Part shown: one piece after another, positions 32,001 through 39,562 of the stretch
Numbering within the stretch: position 1 is the first letter of the stretch
Layout: every line of letters starts with the position of its first letter
Origin: a virus
DNA: 59,942 nt
IMG/VR virus record: IMGVR_UViG_3300033981_000848
Coordinates: 1 to 59,942 of that record
Direction: 5' to 3' (one strand)
Program-made: the position numbers and the translations under genes
Notes under the pieces: model-generated
Databases searched by the model: none
The model's input: only the letters and a program-made list of their open reading frames with translations
Told to the model about the DNA's origin: nothing

Positions 32001-35000
32001 GATTTAGCATTTGATAACTCTAAGATTGACTTAGAAACTGCAAAGGGTGTTTTAGAAGAAAGTATTATTGCATCATTTGGTGATAAGGATATTATTGAGA
32101 AAATCTTTATGCCAATGATGGATTTAATCAATGGACCTAAAGTAAATAGATTCTTGTTGGATGCCATGGGTGGCTATGAAGGTAATAGCAAACTTGAAAA
32201 AATAGTTGACTCAAAAAAATATAAAGCAACACAAGAAGGTCTTACTAGATTCAATAGAGATTTTAAATCAGGTTTAAAAACATTTGTATTTCAAAACTAT
32301 TTGTCTAATACAGTATTTGAGGATGGTAAGTTTGTAATGATACCAAACAAGTATAGACAACAAGAAGTTAAAATAGATAATTCTATTGACACAGATGTAA
32401 CTATAAAAGATGGTGTTTTCTTAATTAATCAAAATAGAATAAGAGAGGACTATACTAATAAAAGATATTTGGATACAAGTACAAGTGCGGAAAGCTATAC
32501 AGAAAGACAAGGTTTAGAAGCATTTCCTTCAAATGAAAATGATCTATTTCCTACAGAGGAAAGTTACATTAGATATGTACTTGAAAGAGAAAATCTATTT
32601 CAGAAAGGTCTTAGAGGTGATGAGTTAAATCAGTTTGCTTTAATTAATACATTTAATCCTGGTGTAATTATAAATCCCGGGAAGTATTCTTATAGTGACC
32701 TAGTAATGAGAACTATTGACAAACACAGATCAACATTGTCAAGACAATTCTCTATAATAGATCAGATAAGAAAATATGTAGAAGCTGGTGCAAATAAAAG
32801 CATTCTTACTCTAACTAACAGAGATGTAATAGATGGTAACACAGCAACTCTTTATGCTTCAGAATTAAAACAACTGGGCAATGCAAAGATTCAGAAAGTA
32901 AAAAATACTGAAACAAGTCCTGAAGAGAATGAGAGACTCAGTAGAATATTCAAGTTGTTCCCACTATTAATGATTTATCAGCATGGTGTAGGTAAAACAC
33001 TTAATGGTTTTGATAATGTTCTTCCACAGGATGATTATCTAAAGATAATGAAAGCTGCGGGAGATTTATTTAAGAACAACTATGACAATAATAAAACATA
33101 TGATTTTGTATTAGATAAAATAACAGATCCAAATAATAGAAGGTTTATAGATTTTACAGTAACAGATACTGAGTATTCTCAGTATATACCAAAAGTATTG
33201 CCTGCAGAAGAAACAGAAATAACTTTTGAAGATGAAGAGTTTCAACAACCTACCCAAGCTACTGTAGCTGATATACCACAAAACAAAGTATCTGGAATAG
33301 AATCCTTTGGTTCTACAGTTACTGCAAATTCTGAAGTAATTAAAGCACTTGGGGCAAATCCACATTCTATAGATATGATAGAGGCTGGGTTTAGAACCAG
33401 AACTACAAGAAGTGAAAGTGAAATGTCTAAGTATGCTGTTAAAGTTGGAGATATAATCAAACACTTTGGTAAATCAGCAGATGGTACAACTAAAAATATT
33501 TTAGCTAGAGTAACTGCTATTCATCCTAAAGGAACACCTGGATTTAAAGGAACTTGGAATAAAGAAGGTTGGAGAGCGGAAGATGTAAATGTAATAGATA
33601 GATTTAAAGACGGTGCTGCAGCAATAGAATTTGAAGTCATTAAACCTACTCAAGCACCTGGACTGTCTGAAAATCAATTACTAAATAAAGTAGGGGACAT
33701 CATTACACGGACATCTAAATTAAAATATAAGACAGTAACCAATACAGGTACTATAAGAAAAATAGAAAAAACAGAAAATGGTTATAATGTCACTCTAAAT
33801 ATTAAAGGTTATGATGGCGGTACTGTGATAAATGTTATAATAGAAAATGGAAAAGTAATAAAATCAATTCAAAAAAATCCCTTGAAAGTAGGGGAATTTT
33901 TAGAAAACACAACTTCTACTTATGACTTTAAATTTTCAGAACCCATATCTACTCAACCTACAGTACAACCAGTAGGAGAAATTAAAGTTTTGTTAGATAA
34001 ATATGGTAACTCTACACCAATTTTAGGAATAATAGATAGAAATAAAGATCTATTTAATAAAGCAAATATTTCTGCTATTGCTTCTTTTGGTTCTGTAGTT
34101 TATGATATGGTATTACAAGATACTATATATAATAGAAAAGGTGGAGTTGAGGGATCCAAGGAGTATATTGATAATCTTTCAGAATTTTATAGATCAATAA
34201 GAAAAGCTTCAGGTCAAAATCCTTTTAATCCAGAATCAATTTTACATGGATTTCAAATAAATCCAAAGTATAGAAAATATATAGATGCTTTTTTAGAGTA
34301 TAAAGGATTACCTGCTAATACTAATGTAATATTTTTTAATGACGAAAAATATAGAGATTTTAAATTAGAATCTTTATTAATACACGAAGCTGCTCACAGT
34401 TTTGATAATCCTGGCATTGATCTATCAGATAAGCAAGTAGAGTTAATAATAAAAGCTTTTGATGAAGTTGCTAGAGATGAGAATGAATATTACGGTATAG
34501 ATAGTGGAAATTATCTAAAAAGAGAATTAGCTAAAGGTAATAAAGATGAGATTATACCTGTTCTTACTGAACTTTATATGGCAACACCAAAAGCTGGATA
34601 TTATTTAAAAAATATATTATCAGAAGAACAATTTAAATTATTAGAGTCTATATTGTCTACTCAACCTACTATTCAAATAGAAACAAAAGCTGAAACAATA
34701 CAAGAACCTGGAACAGTAGCTTCTAAAACAACAGCTCAGTTACCACTATCAAATACAAACATCGCTAAAGTACTAGATGGTAGTAAAGTAATTACTACTA
34801 GAACAGAACTTATTGCAGATGATACATATCTTGCTGGTGATACACAACAAGTAAAAATAAAATATTATGGTATTGCACGGGTAGTTGGTAATTCGGTAGT
34901 AATCACAAACGAAAAGACAAACAAATCTTTTGTAAGAAGTAAGGACAGCTTTGCTAAAGCAGAAGGATTTAAAAACTGGAGTGACTACACAAACAACAAT

Positions 35001-35516
35001 AGGTTCATGCAGAACTTTATAAAGGGTGATGCTACAAGGTATGTCTTTGGAATTACACCTGCAGGAAAGATCCAGCAAATGACCACTGTACAACAGAGAT
35101 TAAGCCCGGAAAATAACCCTGTCATAGGACTATTCAATGAAGAACTAGCAAGAACAAATGGAGTTTATCCAAAAGAATTCATCTATGAAAGTAGTGAAGG
35201 CACTAACAAATATGTTCTATCTGAGAATAATTTATACAATCTAGTTGATATTGACACAGGTAGTATATATCTTCGTAACATAGATCTTACAACTGGAAAT
35301 ATTGTTTCTGATATATTACCACAAACACCTGTTGGAAAAGATAGTATTACAAAATTCATTAATACTTTGAACAGTCAAATCAAAGAATACAGAATAGATC
35401 TAGTACTAGCCAATAAAGGTATAGATGTAAATGATATAATAGATCGTGCAGAGAATGTAAATAGTGAAGAGGAACTAAATGAACTTAGAATTATAATTAA
35501 TAAAAATTTGTGCTAA
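23085..35516 (+). CDS. crAss-like virion RNA polymerase polyprotein
   Basis: 4143 residues. The catalytic motif DFDVD (D2494, D2496, D2498; 30564-30578) in the context AKSGSDFDVDKLTTFFP matches the single-subunit, YonO/QDE-1-related RNA polymerases packaged by crAss-like phages. Upstream, about 2106-2142, is the typical segment LPVQAMHKFALMPLIPSAVK. Flanking modules: a zinc-peptidase motif HEAWH (residues 895-899) with EEILAEDF downstream; after the polymerase core, an ASCH/PUA-like domain (about 3400-3525); a second zinc-peptidase motif HEAAH (3767-3771); a clearer ASCH domain (about 3885-3995; KVITTRTE, EGFKNWSDY); and a C-terminal domain ending NKNLC. Pro/Thr/Gln linkers (QQPTQAT, STQPTVQPV, STQPTIQI) separate the last modules. 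Expected role: injected with the DNA to transcribe early genes. The polymerase call is firm; functions of the other domains are inferred. Confidence 0.93.
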   Translation: MAITCALGSEHIEALTRVISKAMLNSQAKGESFDINDFMNRLYSNLKSRQGVDSAIQYMQQVPYIINLVATRKDIELSKDNTGNEINILPLSRAFRNQDSGIQMVYGYFEKTLSPKQLALIAEDNANKPVDQYTESKPVQELTSPTDKRLKSRNVNSGTDEQFLAKDPKTKIEEFEVTDSDKITAINTVSRLSINTADIDLLDNASIDGVNLKLKVIPLDRLSSNDRTNYSNAIIAKQNAIINQGGESKVTPVSEQFALVLSDASGAFVYFTKDGRVSTKDEGGRIVYQMLRDVRLENGKYRVTDIYGIEDQIISPEDIVNDEISLLYGSKENLENAKGMSFAEYVKEVEKQQQEEFKKLYDFRQELISTKKTKLLTITGATRGVFSFKILNNIKINNLSSYFTEEQRKAIINSLNVTPIKFENIPSGGSYVTINNEIYEVDRANINEDTARKVAAVLTNPNISNEQKIRFYHQFFTDQKISIPASFQRHNLNLVDGELIFSYAPFTLNEAKADASKAAQNKEPKTIDLKSSTAEKDIYDIFMKGATGKNGEPFSSKIVYRPRLVGEEYLDYQDGQFVLRSYSDFLQEQNARIKVKDGKIIPLYNSSINFTLDDTFVDQVNEAKETVEKDDRSEIRKFKDNLVEVIKNSPDQKVLATVKEYTTEGDPKTGTFSTYITVEIEGQQGEHKLMKSLNQPQIGETLELIIDPIEIENGFGYPNNISAIKIEGNNIIKYGNLQETDFGKETSRPAVPMQEEYVAEQEEIEELDEVTEAPKTVSEEESDTQQSEALNPKNVRNPSDDSEISNLFNQFKLDRKTSLPEGVTAEQISNAISWYDKSPLKKYLGELQMINIVNSDAYARFVTAGSTLIAGQYTGALGAIQINEATGGSVVDAYHEAWHAFSQLFLTREEKIALYEELRKSNPKYKNYSFLQLEEILAEDFRSYALNQKTKPSSPKRNSLFRRILNFLRKLFGKTTSISDNLQQYDVESEGVAGELFKNLYLASNNPELLNIYTPSIDNVMFDILNRGITQTENKNEIALNQKDTNDVVESIDSVISDIIDEQYQREKSSGKDNKAGTTKIITDLNNRKVAYQIARLKFIEKIDEIKSRLKIAPEKPFTSFSTIKDLEDNASAIIRSKNGDHKYIFLATQIEDYNNLDLATEGDQRVKGELYKDQVEIVGDFYTHKSIKDSTKGNATIIVVNDISEGKEQYDSYVAAGEDTFTSFELNPLVTAESVANIGRLQGKLLDNLRVLQTAVKNWDSVIKYHEKNSSFEIISSTIDLVEDDATTDVTKSEKIGKDIGKESLFELGGKDVIYILRSLHKVTKQGDNYVTEKDNLGFKKLVDFKKVWNNLVRITESTKDPEVIYNKIVEASNRFPELKQLVEFKLPKPDSKNNSYEFDNITSFWSVFSLPRVPYMQLSLFKTEGGISTEVTPGSLDVKTVIKQFQYDYKSNKESKYVFTDNNNNVYLNLKKIVSDFADSNRNFDVRKASEFLKVLGITLDNNERINSEITNANKLSRVYGLPYIYDTLKAAQFTDSLEKRTEAQDNLLRDLKLNPIGVLINGIDKNLIGEADSRVFKNGSKQKTQIERIAELQVRYGSATTSFSSTNAERNRINEHTTDNTFTVLIDALNTVEKKTDMYREGSVLRFLDPRKNPMAKSSFVLRNLFDANDNKKSNRSIKYFQQSGTQETNNEATDGGQNTTSLSQQGKLLQEFHTMLKAGHQEIMRPGSKSSAWGWLFEGGFVSRQAIGQKSEPFLYADINSFIPQTGTEREIIEEIILPYLASETNRINVFKSNPEAKNYVGYNQPVNDSGQLSGEVYNYFDGILNSGTKKEILEKVNSPSTDLLDYLKTDPDLYNKIVNEIANYFDKKSVELLDEIKKTEFIDFKLINRFGNIELSDEQRKQVLAKAFFYNSWIHNVETSILFFTGDIAQLDHSKDAAFKRLSGLISNGPRIRTDIYAQLFISNSSEGGFNSNTYAKSLGEAYDKFKYDGYINTAIIEDISRDSIFMSEIKKGLIADFKRRNSKLSDREIELAVERAVKKYSKSDIKEGDGQGYITIDSYRAIKKLMNKWSTSQEKLYQRIINKEEIPLTDYIEGFPVLKLQNFGWVEDTILPVQAMHKFALMPLIPSAVKGTQLEELHKKMLEQNIQYVTFASGSKISGVTSNGKPDQVFEDGGKALKESVTFTNNRINAAFIKEATSVPSKSKGKVIFSTQLRKLILEGLKENGQYVSDKAKELGNKYESLVNFYNELVRKELENEIGYRKDESGTYIGNPSKFLKLIQTNLKAKDYPQHLIDQLKTNSDGTLQYDLSYFLDTETIENIVMSLIEKRLVRQKVNGDALVQVANSMWNGTWDVTQGNKFANLSKEELEAARKKYLGTNGLPFYTKGKDGKTLSMKVAITLQGDFFNLLNLQHLDGQPIKTIDRLNAMIKEDAWLDIADNRKSVTLTAVRIPVQGLNSMEFMEVYEFLDPSAVNMIIPPTEIVAKSGSDFDVDKLTTFFPNINKDGSYVRSSISNQNFFKEVSALENQEKNPKDVISTQKKAAENEFIETIKSILEIEENYASLVTPNDTSILEDIAIKLQDLVSTRDKYAKVNDEKPNVSKKGTKYASPTSIFEPLTNVEKHAQNLEGKRGLGIVANQNALNPLYTSIGAKMPKKYKPAEYKKKYGRYVESKKSKAVFDVRLFLPHNEIDGHISLSNIYTNDNIYKIAEIFSQALNGTVDVETNPWIFYIQGNVQALPVFLYLTEAGVSPEDAVYFISNPLIREYTENQRLKGGVFGRASGVAPELAPALKYESAKQVFDKYKERFILDRIKSLSDSTELTIEYFRKNPVTDAPEKVSEKITKGNFINQLPTLAPNLNLVKAEGVAQVIYRNFIPSNKNVYAVSSFLSNIPGVLRRGSFDKNSMFEMIQKKGELSPEQLTKSLAMLAHYVEIENQLRGINALKNLSKPDVRNLRTPQEAIKRELDVDLAFDNSKIDLETAKGVLEESIIASFGDKDIIEKIFMPMMDLINGPKVNRFLLDAMGGYEGNSKLEKIVDSKKYKATQEGLTRFNRDFKSGLKTFVFQNYLSNTVFEDGKFVMIPNKYRQQEVKIDNSIDTDVTIKDGVFLINQNRIREDYTNKRYLDTSTSAESYTERQGLEAFPSNENDLFPTEESYIRYVLERENLFQKGLRGDELNQFALINTFNPGVIINPGKYSYSDLVMRTIDKHRSTLSRQFSIIDQIRKYVEAGANKSILTLTNRDVIDGNTATLYASELKQLGNAKIQKVKNTETSPEENERLSRIFKLFPLLMIYQHGVGKTLNGFDNVLPQDDYLKIMKAAGDLFKNNYDNNKTYDFVLDKITDPNNRRFIDFTVTDTEYSQYIPKVLPAEETEITFEDEEFQQPTQATVADIPQNKVSGIESFGSTVTANSEVIKALGANPHSIDMIEAGFRTRTTRSESEMSKYAVKVGDIIKHFGKSADGTTKNILARVTAIHPKGTPGFKGTWNKEGWRAEDVNVIDRFKDGAAAIEFEVIKPTQAPGLSENQLLNKVGDIITRTSKLKYKTVTNTGTIRKIEKTENGYNVTLNIKGYDGGTVINVIIENGKVIKSIQKNPLKVGEFLENTTSTYDFKFSEPISTQPTVQPVGEIKVLLDKYGNSTPILGIIDRNKDLFNKANISAIASFGSVVYDMVLQDTIYNRKGGVEGSKEYIDNLSEFYRSIRKASGQNPFNPESILHGFQINPKYRKYIDAFLEYKGLPANTNVIFFNDEKYRDFKLESLLIHEAAHSFDNPGIDLSDKQVELIIKAFDEVARDENEYYGIDSGNYLKRELAKGNKDEIIPVLTELYMATPKAGYYLKNILSEEQFKLLESILSTQPTIQIETKAETIQEPGTVASKTTAQLPLSNTNIAKVLDGSKVITTRTELIADDTYLAGDTQQVKIKYYGIARVVGNSVVITNEKTNKSFVRSKDSFAKAEGFKNWSDYTNNNRFMQNFIKGDATRYVFGITPAGKIQQMTTVQQRLSPENNPVIGLFNEELARTNGVYPKEFIYESSEGTNKYVLSENNLYNLVDIDTGSIYLRNIDLTTGNIVSDILPQTPVGKDSITKFINTLNSQIKEYRIDLVLANKGIDVNDIIDRAENVNSEEELNELRIIINKNLC

Positions 35517-38500
35517 TGTCGTGTCCTAATAAAAATAGCAAAGAGTGGAAAGATGCAATGAACAGAGCTAATGGCAATGAAGAAGAGGCCATGAGAATCT
35601 GGACAACAGAGTATGACCAAGAAGGTGATGGTGGATCAGAGCCACAAACTGATGATATAGAAATGGCACAAGAAGAGTTTGAGCCAGAAGAAAAAACAGA
35701 CTCATTCTCAGACTTAGTACAAAGACTAAGAATATATCTTCAAAATAAAATTGAGATACTGCAAAGAACAGAAACAACTCTAAAGTCTGAAAAAATTGAT
35801 GAGCTTAAAAAGCTTCAAAAAAATATGTCAGAACTAGAGAATCTAGAATCTATAAATGCATTTGTTGAGTACGCATATAATCAGGCAAATCAAGCCTATG
35901 AATTAATGGGTAAAGTATTAAAAAGAATTCAGAATAATAGAATAAATAGAAAAGAAGCTATAGATTCACTTGTTGCATTACTAGAATATGCAAATAACTA
36001 TAATATATTAGATGATATAGATGCATCAGATATAGATAATTATTTTTCAGGTTCTGTAGAGGAAATAATGAAAAAGTCATCTGATCAATTAACTGCCCAG
36101 GATAAATTGACATTTGCAATAAATACTAGAAATAGAATTAAATCACAAGTAAATAATCAGGGTATTGAGTTAATGGCAGACTTTCTTTTAGATTATGCTC
36201 CTGCATCAATAGAAGAAAAAATCTCTGAGCAAATTGAAAAATATAAGCAGAGAATAGAAGATGTAAAGAATAATCCAAAAAATAAACCTGAGTTTATTGC
36301 TAAAAGAACTAAAGAGTTACAGGATCAAATTAATGAGTGGCAAAATTTTACTCTAGATAAAGCTAATCTTATTAAATTTCTTAAAGAAGCAGTAAGAGAT
36401 GAATCATTGATTGATTATCTCTTTACTCCACTTATAAGTTCTAATGACAGTGTAATAGCTTTATTTGCTAGAGCTGTTAAGACAGAGCTTGAAGATGCTA
36501 GAATGAAAGATATTAAGATACAAAGAGAACTGCAAAAAGCATTTAATGAGTATCAAAGGGTTGCTCCTGGTTCAAGAGATAATCCTAAAAAATTTAATGA
36601 GGGTTTATATGAAATACTAAGAGTTCCACTTAGAGATGCAGATGGAAATGTAAAGAAAGATGAAAGTGGAAATGTTATATTCATGGATAGAGCAGCATTT
36701 GTTCAGAAATATGATATTGTTAAGTTTGAGAATGATAGAATAGAGTTTTATAAAAAACTTGGTAAAAGACCCCAAAGAGGGAGTGAAGACATGGCCGCAT
36801 ATCTTGCAGCTGAAAGAGATTGGTACAGTGAAAATACTCAACCTATTTCAGAGGAAGAAAGAAAAGAAATAGTTGCTTATAAGAAGAATCAGCTTAAGAG
36901 AAAGATAATTACAGAAGATGAATATAATAAATGGGTAAAATCTGTTGTATATGAAAAACTTGATGGTTCTTTAGTATATATGAGAGAACTATCAACTCCA
37001 TCTAATAAGTATATATCTAGAAAATGGTCTGCATTGTATGATGAAAATGGTGTTCCCAAAAACGCAAAAGGTAAGTACCACAAAGCTTTAACTGATGTAT
37101 ATTTTAGCCAGCAGGATAAAATACCAGAGTTTTCTAGGATAGGATACTTCTTGCCTTCAGTTTTAAAGACAAAAGGTGAGAGGATGATTGATAATATTAT
37201 TAAAGCTGGTAAGACAGAATTTAAAGAGGCTTTTCAATTTACTGCAAATGACTATGAGTTTATGACATCAACACTTTCTGGAGAGGGTGCTGTTAAACTT
37301 ATACCAATTAGATACATTGAACCAATGGACGCATCTGAAACAAGTCTTAACTTATTAAGATCTGTTTTATTATTTAGTCAGTCTGTAAATAATTTTGAGG
37401 CACTTAATGGTATTCACTCAGAGACTAAGTTACTTAAAAGTATAATAGGTGGTAGAAAAATAAGAGCTACAACATCTGAAGGAAAACCTATATTAGATAG
37501 TGTCGCAAAAAAACTTGGTTATGAAAGCTATATAAATTTAAATGGTACACCATATTCTGAGTTACATCTAGATGCTTTTATAGATATGATTGTGTATGGT
37601 GAGATGAGAAAGAAAGAAACTTTATTTGGATATAATATTTCAAAAATCTCTGATACAATCATGTCTTACTCAGCATTAACAACTCTGGCTGCTGATCTTA
37701 TGAAGGGTGTAGCAAATAACTTACAAGCAAATATTCAAGTTATTCTTGAGGCTGCTTCTGCAGAATTCATAGATTTTAAAAATTATGCAAAAGGTAAAGC
37801 TGCAGCAAATTTATATTTAATTGGAGGTAATTTTCTTAAGGACTTTGGAAAAGGTGTTGCAGTAACTCTAGAAGGACAAATAATAGAAGAGTTTGATCCT
37901 TTACAAGGAGAGTTTAAAGATATGTATGGTCAAACAATAACTGGTTCATTAGCAAATAAGCTTTTCAGAACTAATACTCTGTTTGTAAACATGCATGCTG
38001 GGGAATATGAAATTCAAACAGCTATGATGTTTGCGCTAATGGATAGAGAGAAGGTAACTGATAATGCAACAGGTAAAGAAATGACATTATATCAGGCATA
38101 CAAAAAGTATGGTATGGAAGATGTCTATAATAAAACAAGTTACACTAAAAAACAAAAGCTAGATTTACAAAATAGATTGCATGCATTAAACAAAAGAATG
38201 CATGGTGTTTATAATAGTTTTGATCAGTCAGTAGCTCAAAGATACACTCTAGGCAGACTTGCATTAATGTATAGAAAATATCTTATTCCGTCATACAAAA
38301 AAAGGTTTAAGAGAGCAGGTATGGATGTTGAACTTGGTTCACCAACAGAGGGTTACTATGTGACTTTTTGGAAAACATTTATTAGAGATCTCAGAGATTT
38401 TAAATTTAATGTCATTAAAAACTGGAGTGGATATACTTCATTTGAAAAAGCACAGATCAAAAGAACTCTTTATGAAGTAAGTTTTGTACTTGCACTATAT

Positions 38501-38887
38501 GCACTTGTTGCAGCATTACATGCTATGGCAGGAGATGATGATGATCTTAAAAAATCTATGGGTTATAATTATATGTTATATCAAGCCTTGAGAATGAGAA
38601 GTGAGACTGCAGCTTATTTGCCTGTAGTTGGCTGGCCTGACTTGTGGAGGATTGTTAAATCTCCGTCAGCAGCAACAAATAGTATTGATAGGTTTATTAG
38701 TTTTATAAAACAATTTGTTGTTGGTGTTTTTGATGATGAAGCAAATTATTATAAAAGAAAAACTGGTCCCTGGGAAAAAGGTGATAGCAAAACTTGGGCT
38801 TATTTCTTAAAATTAATGGGTGTAACGGGTAACACACTCAATCCTGATCAGGCTGTAAAAGCATTTGAATCAAGTTTCTTTAGATAA
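35516..38887 (+). CDS. Large virion protein downstream of RNA polymerase
   Basis: 1123 residues from the ATG at 35516, chosen because it forms a TAATG overlap with the preceding stop; an upstream in-frame GTG at 35510 is less likely. It begins MSCPNKNSKEWKDAM, has an acidic linker, then long helical regions. Residues about 984-1005 are hydrophobic (VLALYALVAALHAMAG) and could cross a membrane, followed by an acidic DDDD patch. No enzyme motif is seen. Its place at the end of the RNA polymerase unit suggests a packaged cargo or polymerase-associated protein; function unknown. The gene ends at the bidirectional terminator. Confidence 0.85.
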   Translation: MSCPNKNSKEWKDAMNRANGNEEEAMRIWTTEYDQEGDGGSEPQTDDIEMAQEEFEPEEKTDSFSDLVQRLRIYLQNKIEILQRTETTLKSEKIDELKKLQKNMSELENLESINAFVEYAYNQANQAYELMGKVLKRIQNNRINRKEAIDSLVALLEYANNYNILDDIDASDIDNYFSGSVEEIMKKSSDQLTAQDKLTFAINTRNRIKSQVNNQGIELMADFLLDYAPASIEEKISEQIEKYKQRIEDVKNNPKNKPEFIAKRTKELQDQINEWQNFTLDKANLIKFLKEAVRDESLIDYLFTPLISSNDSVIALFARAVKTELEDARMKDIKIQRELQKAFNEYQRVAPGSRDNPKKFNEGLYEILRVPLRDADGNVKKDESGNVIFMDRAAFVQKYDIVKFENDRIEFYKKLGKRPQRGSEDMAAYLAAERDWYSENTQPISEEERKEIVAYKKNQLKRKIITEDEYNKWVKSVVYEKLDGSLVYMRELSTPSNKYISRKWSALYDENGVPKNAKGKYHKALTDVYFSQQDKIPEFSRIGYFLPSVLKTKGERMIDNIIKAGKTEFKEAFQFTANDYEFMTSTLSGEGAVKLIPIRYIEPMDASETSLNLLRSVLLFSQSVNNFEALNGIHSETKLLKSIIGGRKIRATTSEGKPILDSVAKKLGYESYINLNGTPYSELHLDAFIDMIVYGEMRKKETLFGYNISKISDTIMSYSALTTLAADLMKGVANNLQANIQVILEAASAEFIDFKNYAKGKAAANLYLIGGNFLKDFGKGVAVTLEGQIIEEFDPLQGEFKDMYGQTITGSLANKLFRTNTLFVNMHAGEYEIQTAMMFALMDREKVTDNATGKEMTLYQAYKKYGMEDVYNKTSYTKKQKLDLQNRLHALNKRMHGVYNSFDQSVAQRYTLGRLALMYRKYLIPSYKKRFKRAGMDVELGSPTEGYYVTFWKTFIRDLRDFKFNVIKNWSGYTSFEKAQIKRTLYEVSFVLALYALVAALHAMAGDDDDLKKSMGYNYMLYQALRMRSETAAYLPVVGWPDLWRIVKSPSAATNSIDRFISFIKQFVVGVFDDEANYYKRKTGPWEKGDSKTWAYFLKLMGVTGNTLNPDQAVKAFESSFFR

Positions 38888-38889
38888 AA

Positions 38890-38914
38890 AAAGGGAAGAT
38901 TATTTCTTCCCTTT
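38890..38914. terminator. Bidirectional terminator between late and early blocks
   Basis: AAAGGGAAGA and TCTTCCCTTT form a perfect 10-bp stem with loop TTATT. Read on the - strand the stem is followed by a run of seven T, a classic intrinsic terminator. On the + strand the tail is weaker (CTTATT). It covers the last codons of the small - strand gene and begins 3 bases after the stop of the last late gene. Confidence 0.85.
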
Positions 38915-39094
38915 CTTATTAAACTTTTTAAGTTTATCTAAATCTACATCTACAAGATCACAAATATCAATCTTAAATACTAGTTCTGGAATTTCTTTCT
39001 TCTTACTAACAAGAACATACTTTTGATCACTTGAAACAAATCTAATATATAGATCTTCATTATTAAAGTTAATCTTCATTACTTTTTTCTTCAT
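38900..39094 (-). CDS. Small lysine-rich protein of unknown function
   Basis: 64 residues, rich in Lys and Asp, with the lysine tail KKFNKKGKK encoded by the terminator stem. It overlaps the end of the MazG-like gene by 26 bases from the first ATG (39094), or by 11 bases if the second Met (39079) is used. No family recognised. Probably last gene of the - strand unit. Confidence 0.6.
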   Translation of the reverse strand: MKKKVMKINFNNEDLYIRFVSSDQKYVLVSKKKEIPELVFKIDICDLVDVDLDKLKKFNKKGKK

Positions 39095-39479
39095 ATTGTT
39101 GGTTTATAAATTTACTAAGATCTGGCTTAAAATACTCAGGCCCTTTTAATATTTTTCCATCTTCTCTAATAATTGGCTTACCGTCAGGACCCAACTTACT
39201 CATATTACTAGCTTGTATTTCATTGAATACATCTATAATTACATCTTGCATACCATGTCTTAGAATAGTACCACATAAGATATACAACTGATCCCCTAAA
39301 GCATCAGCTATTTCTACAAGAGAGTTTTTCTCACAAGCCTCTAGGTACTCATTGTTCTCTTCTTCCATTAGGGCATGTCTAAGATTATAATCATTTCTTT
39401 CTAATGGTCTTGGCCACTTACCATCTTTCTGGCCAAATGCTTTGTGGAACTCAGCCACTGCTTTTAATTGTTCTTTCAT
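39069..39479 (-). CDS. MazG-like nucleotide pyrophosphohydrolase
   Basis: 136 residues. It has the all-alpha NTP pyrophosphohydrolase pattern: EEENNEYLEAC (the E-E-x-x-E helix, residues 40-44) followed by EIADALGDQLYI (E56, D59, D63), the metal-binding ExxxD helix. Family members hydrolyse NTPs or dNTPs to monophosphate and pyrophosphate; phage versions may remove aberrant nucleotides or lower host alarmones. The substrate cannot be told from sequence. A strong terminator lies just upstream, ending about 12 bases before its ATG, so either readthrough or its own promoter is needed. Confidence 0.8.
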   Translation of the reverse strand: MKEQLKAVAEFHKAFGQKDGKWPRPLERNDYNLRHALMEEENNEYLEACEKNSLVEIADALGDQLYILCGTILRHGMQDVIIDVFNEIQASNMSKLGPDGKPIIREDGKILKGPEYFKPDLSKFINQQYEEKSNED

Positions 39480-39490
39480 ACTGTAAATTT

Positions 39491-39525
39491 AAAAAAAAAA
39501 TGGGGACAGCCGAAGCCATCCCCAT
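39491..39525 (-). terminator. Intrinsic terminator with UUCG loop and T10 tail
   Basis: On the - strand ATGGGGATGGC-TTCG-GCTGTCCCCAT forms an 11-bp stem (two G-U wobbles) with the very stable UUCG tetraloop, followed at once by ten T. It lies downstream of the DUF932-like gene and immediately upstream of the MazG-like gene. Confidence 0.88.
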
Positions 39526-39562
39526 CTTACTTGTGATTATTAACCCTATTTACTATAGGCTC

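Noticed and set aside
38919-38940. AAACTTTTTAAGTTT inside the small gene near the terminator as a third late-promoter hairpin
   Set aside because: The second element (TTTTARTATATTTA) is missing at the proper distance and the sequence is explained by a Lys-rich coding stretch.
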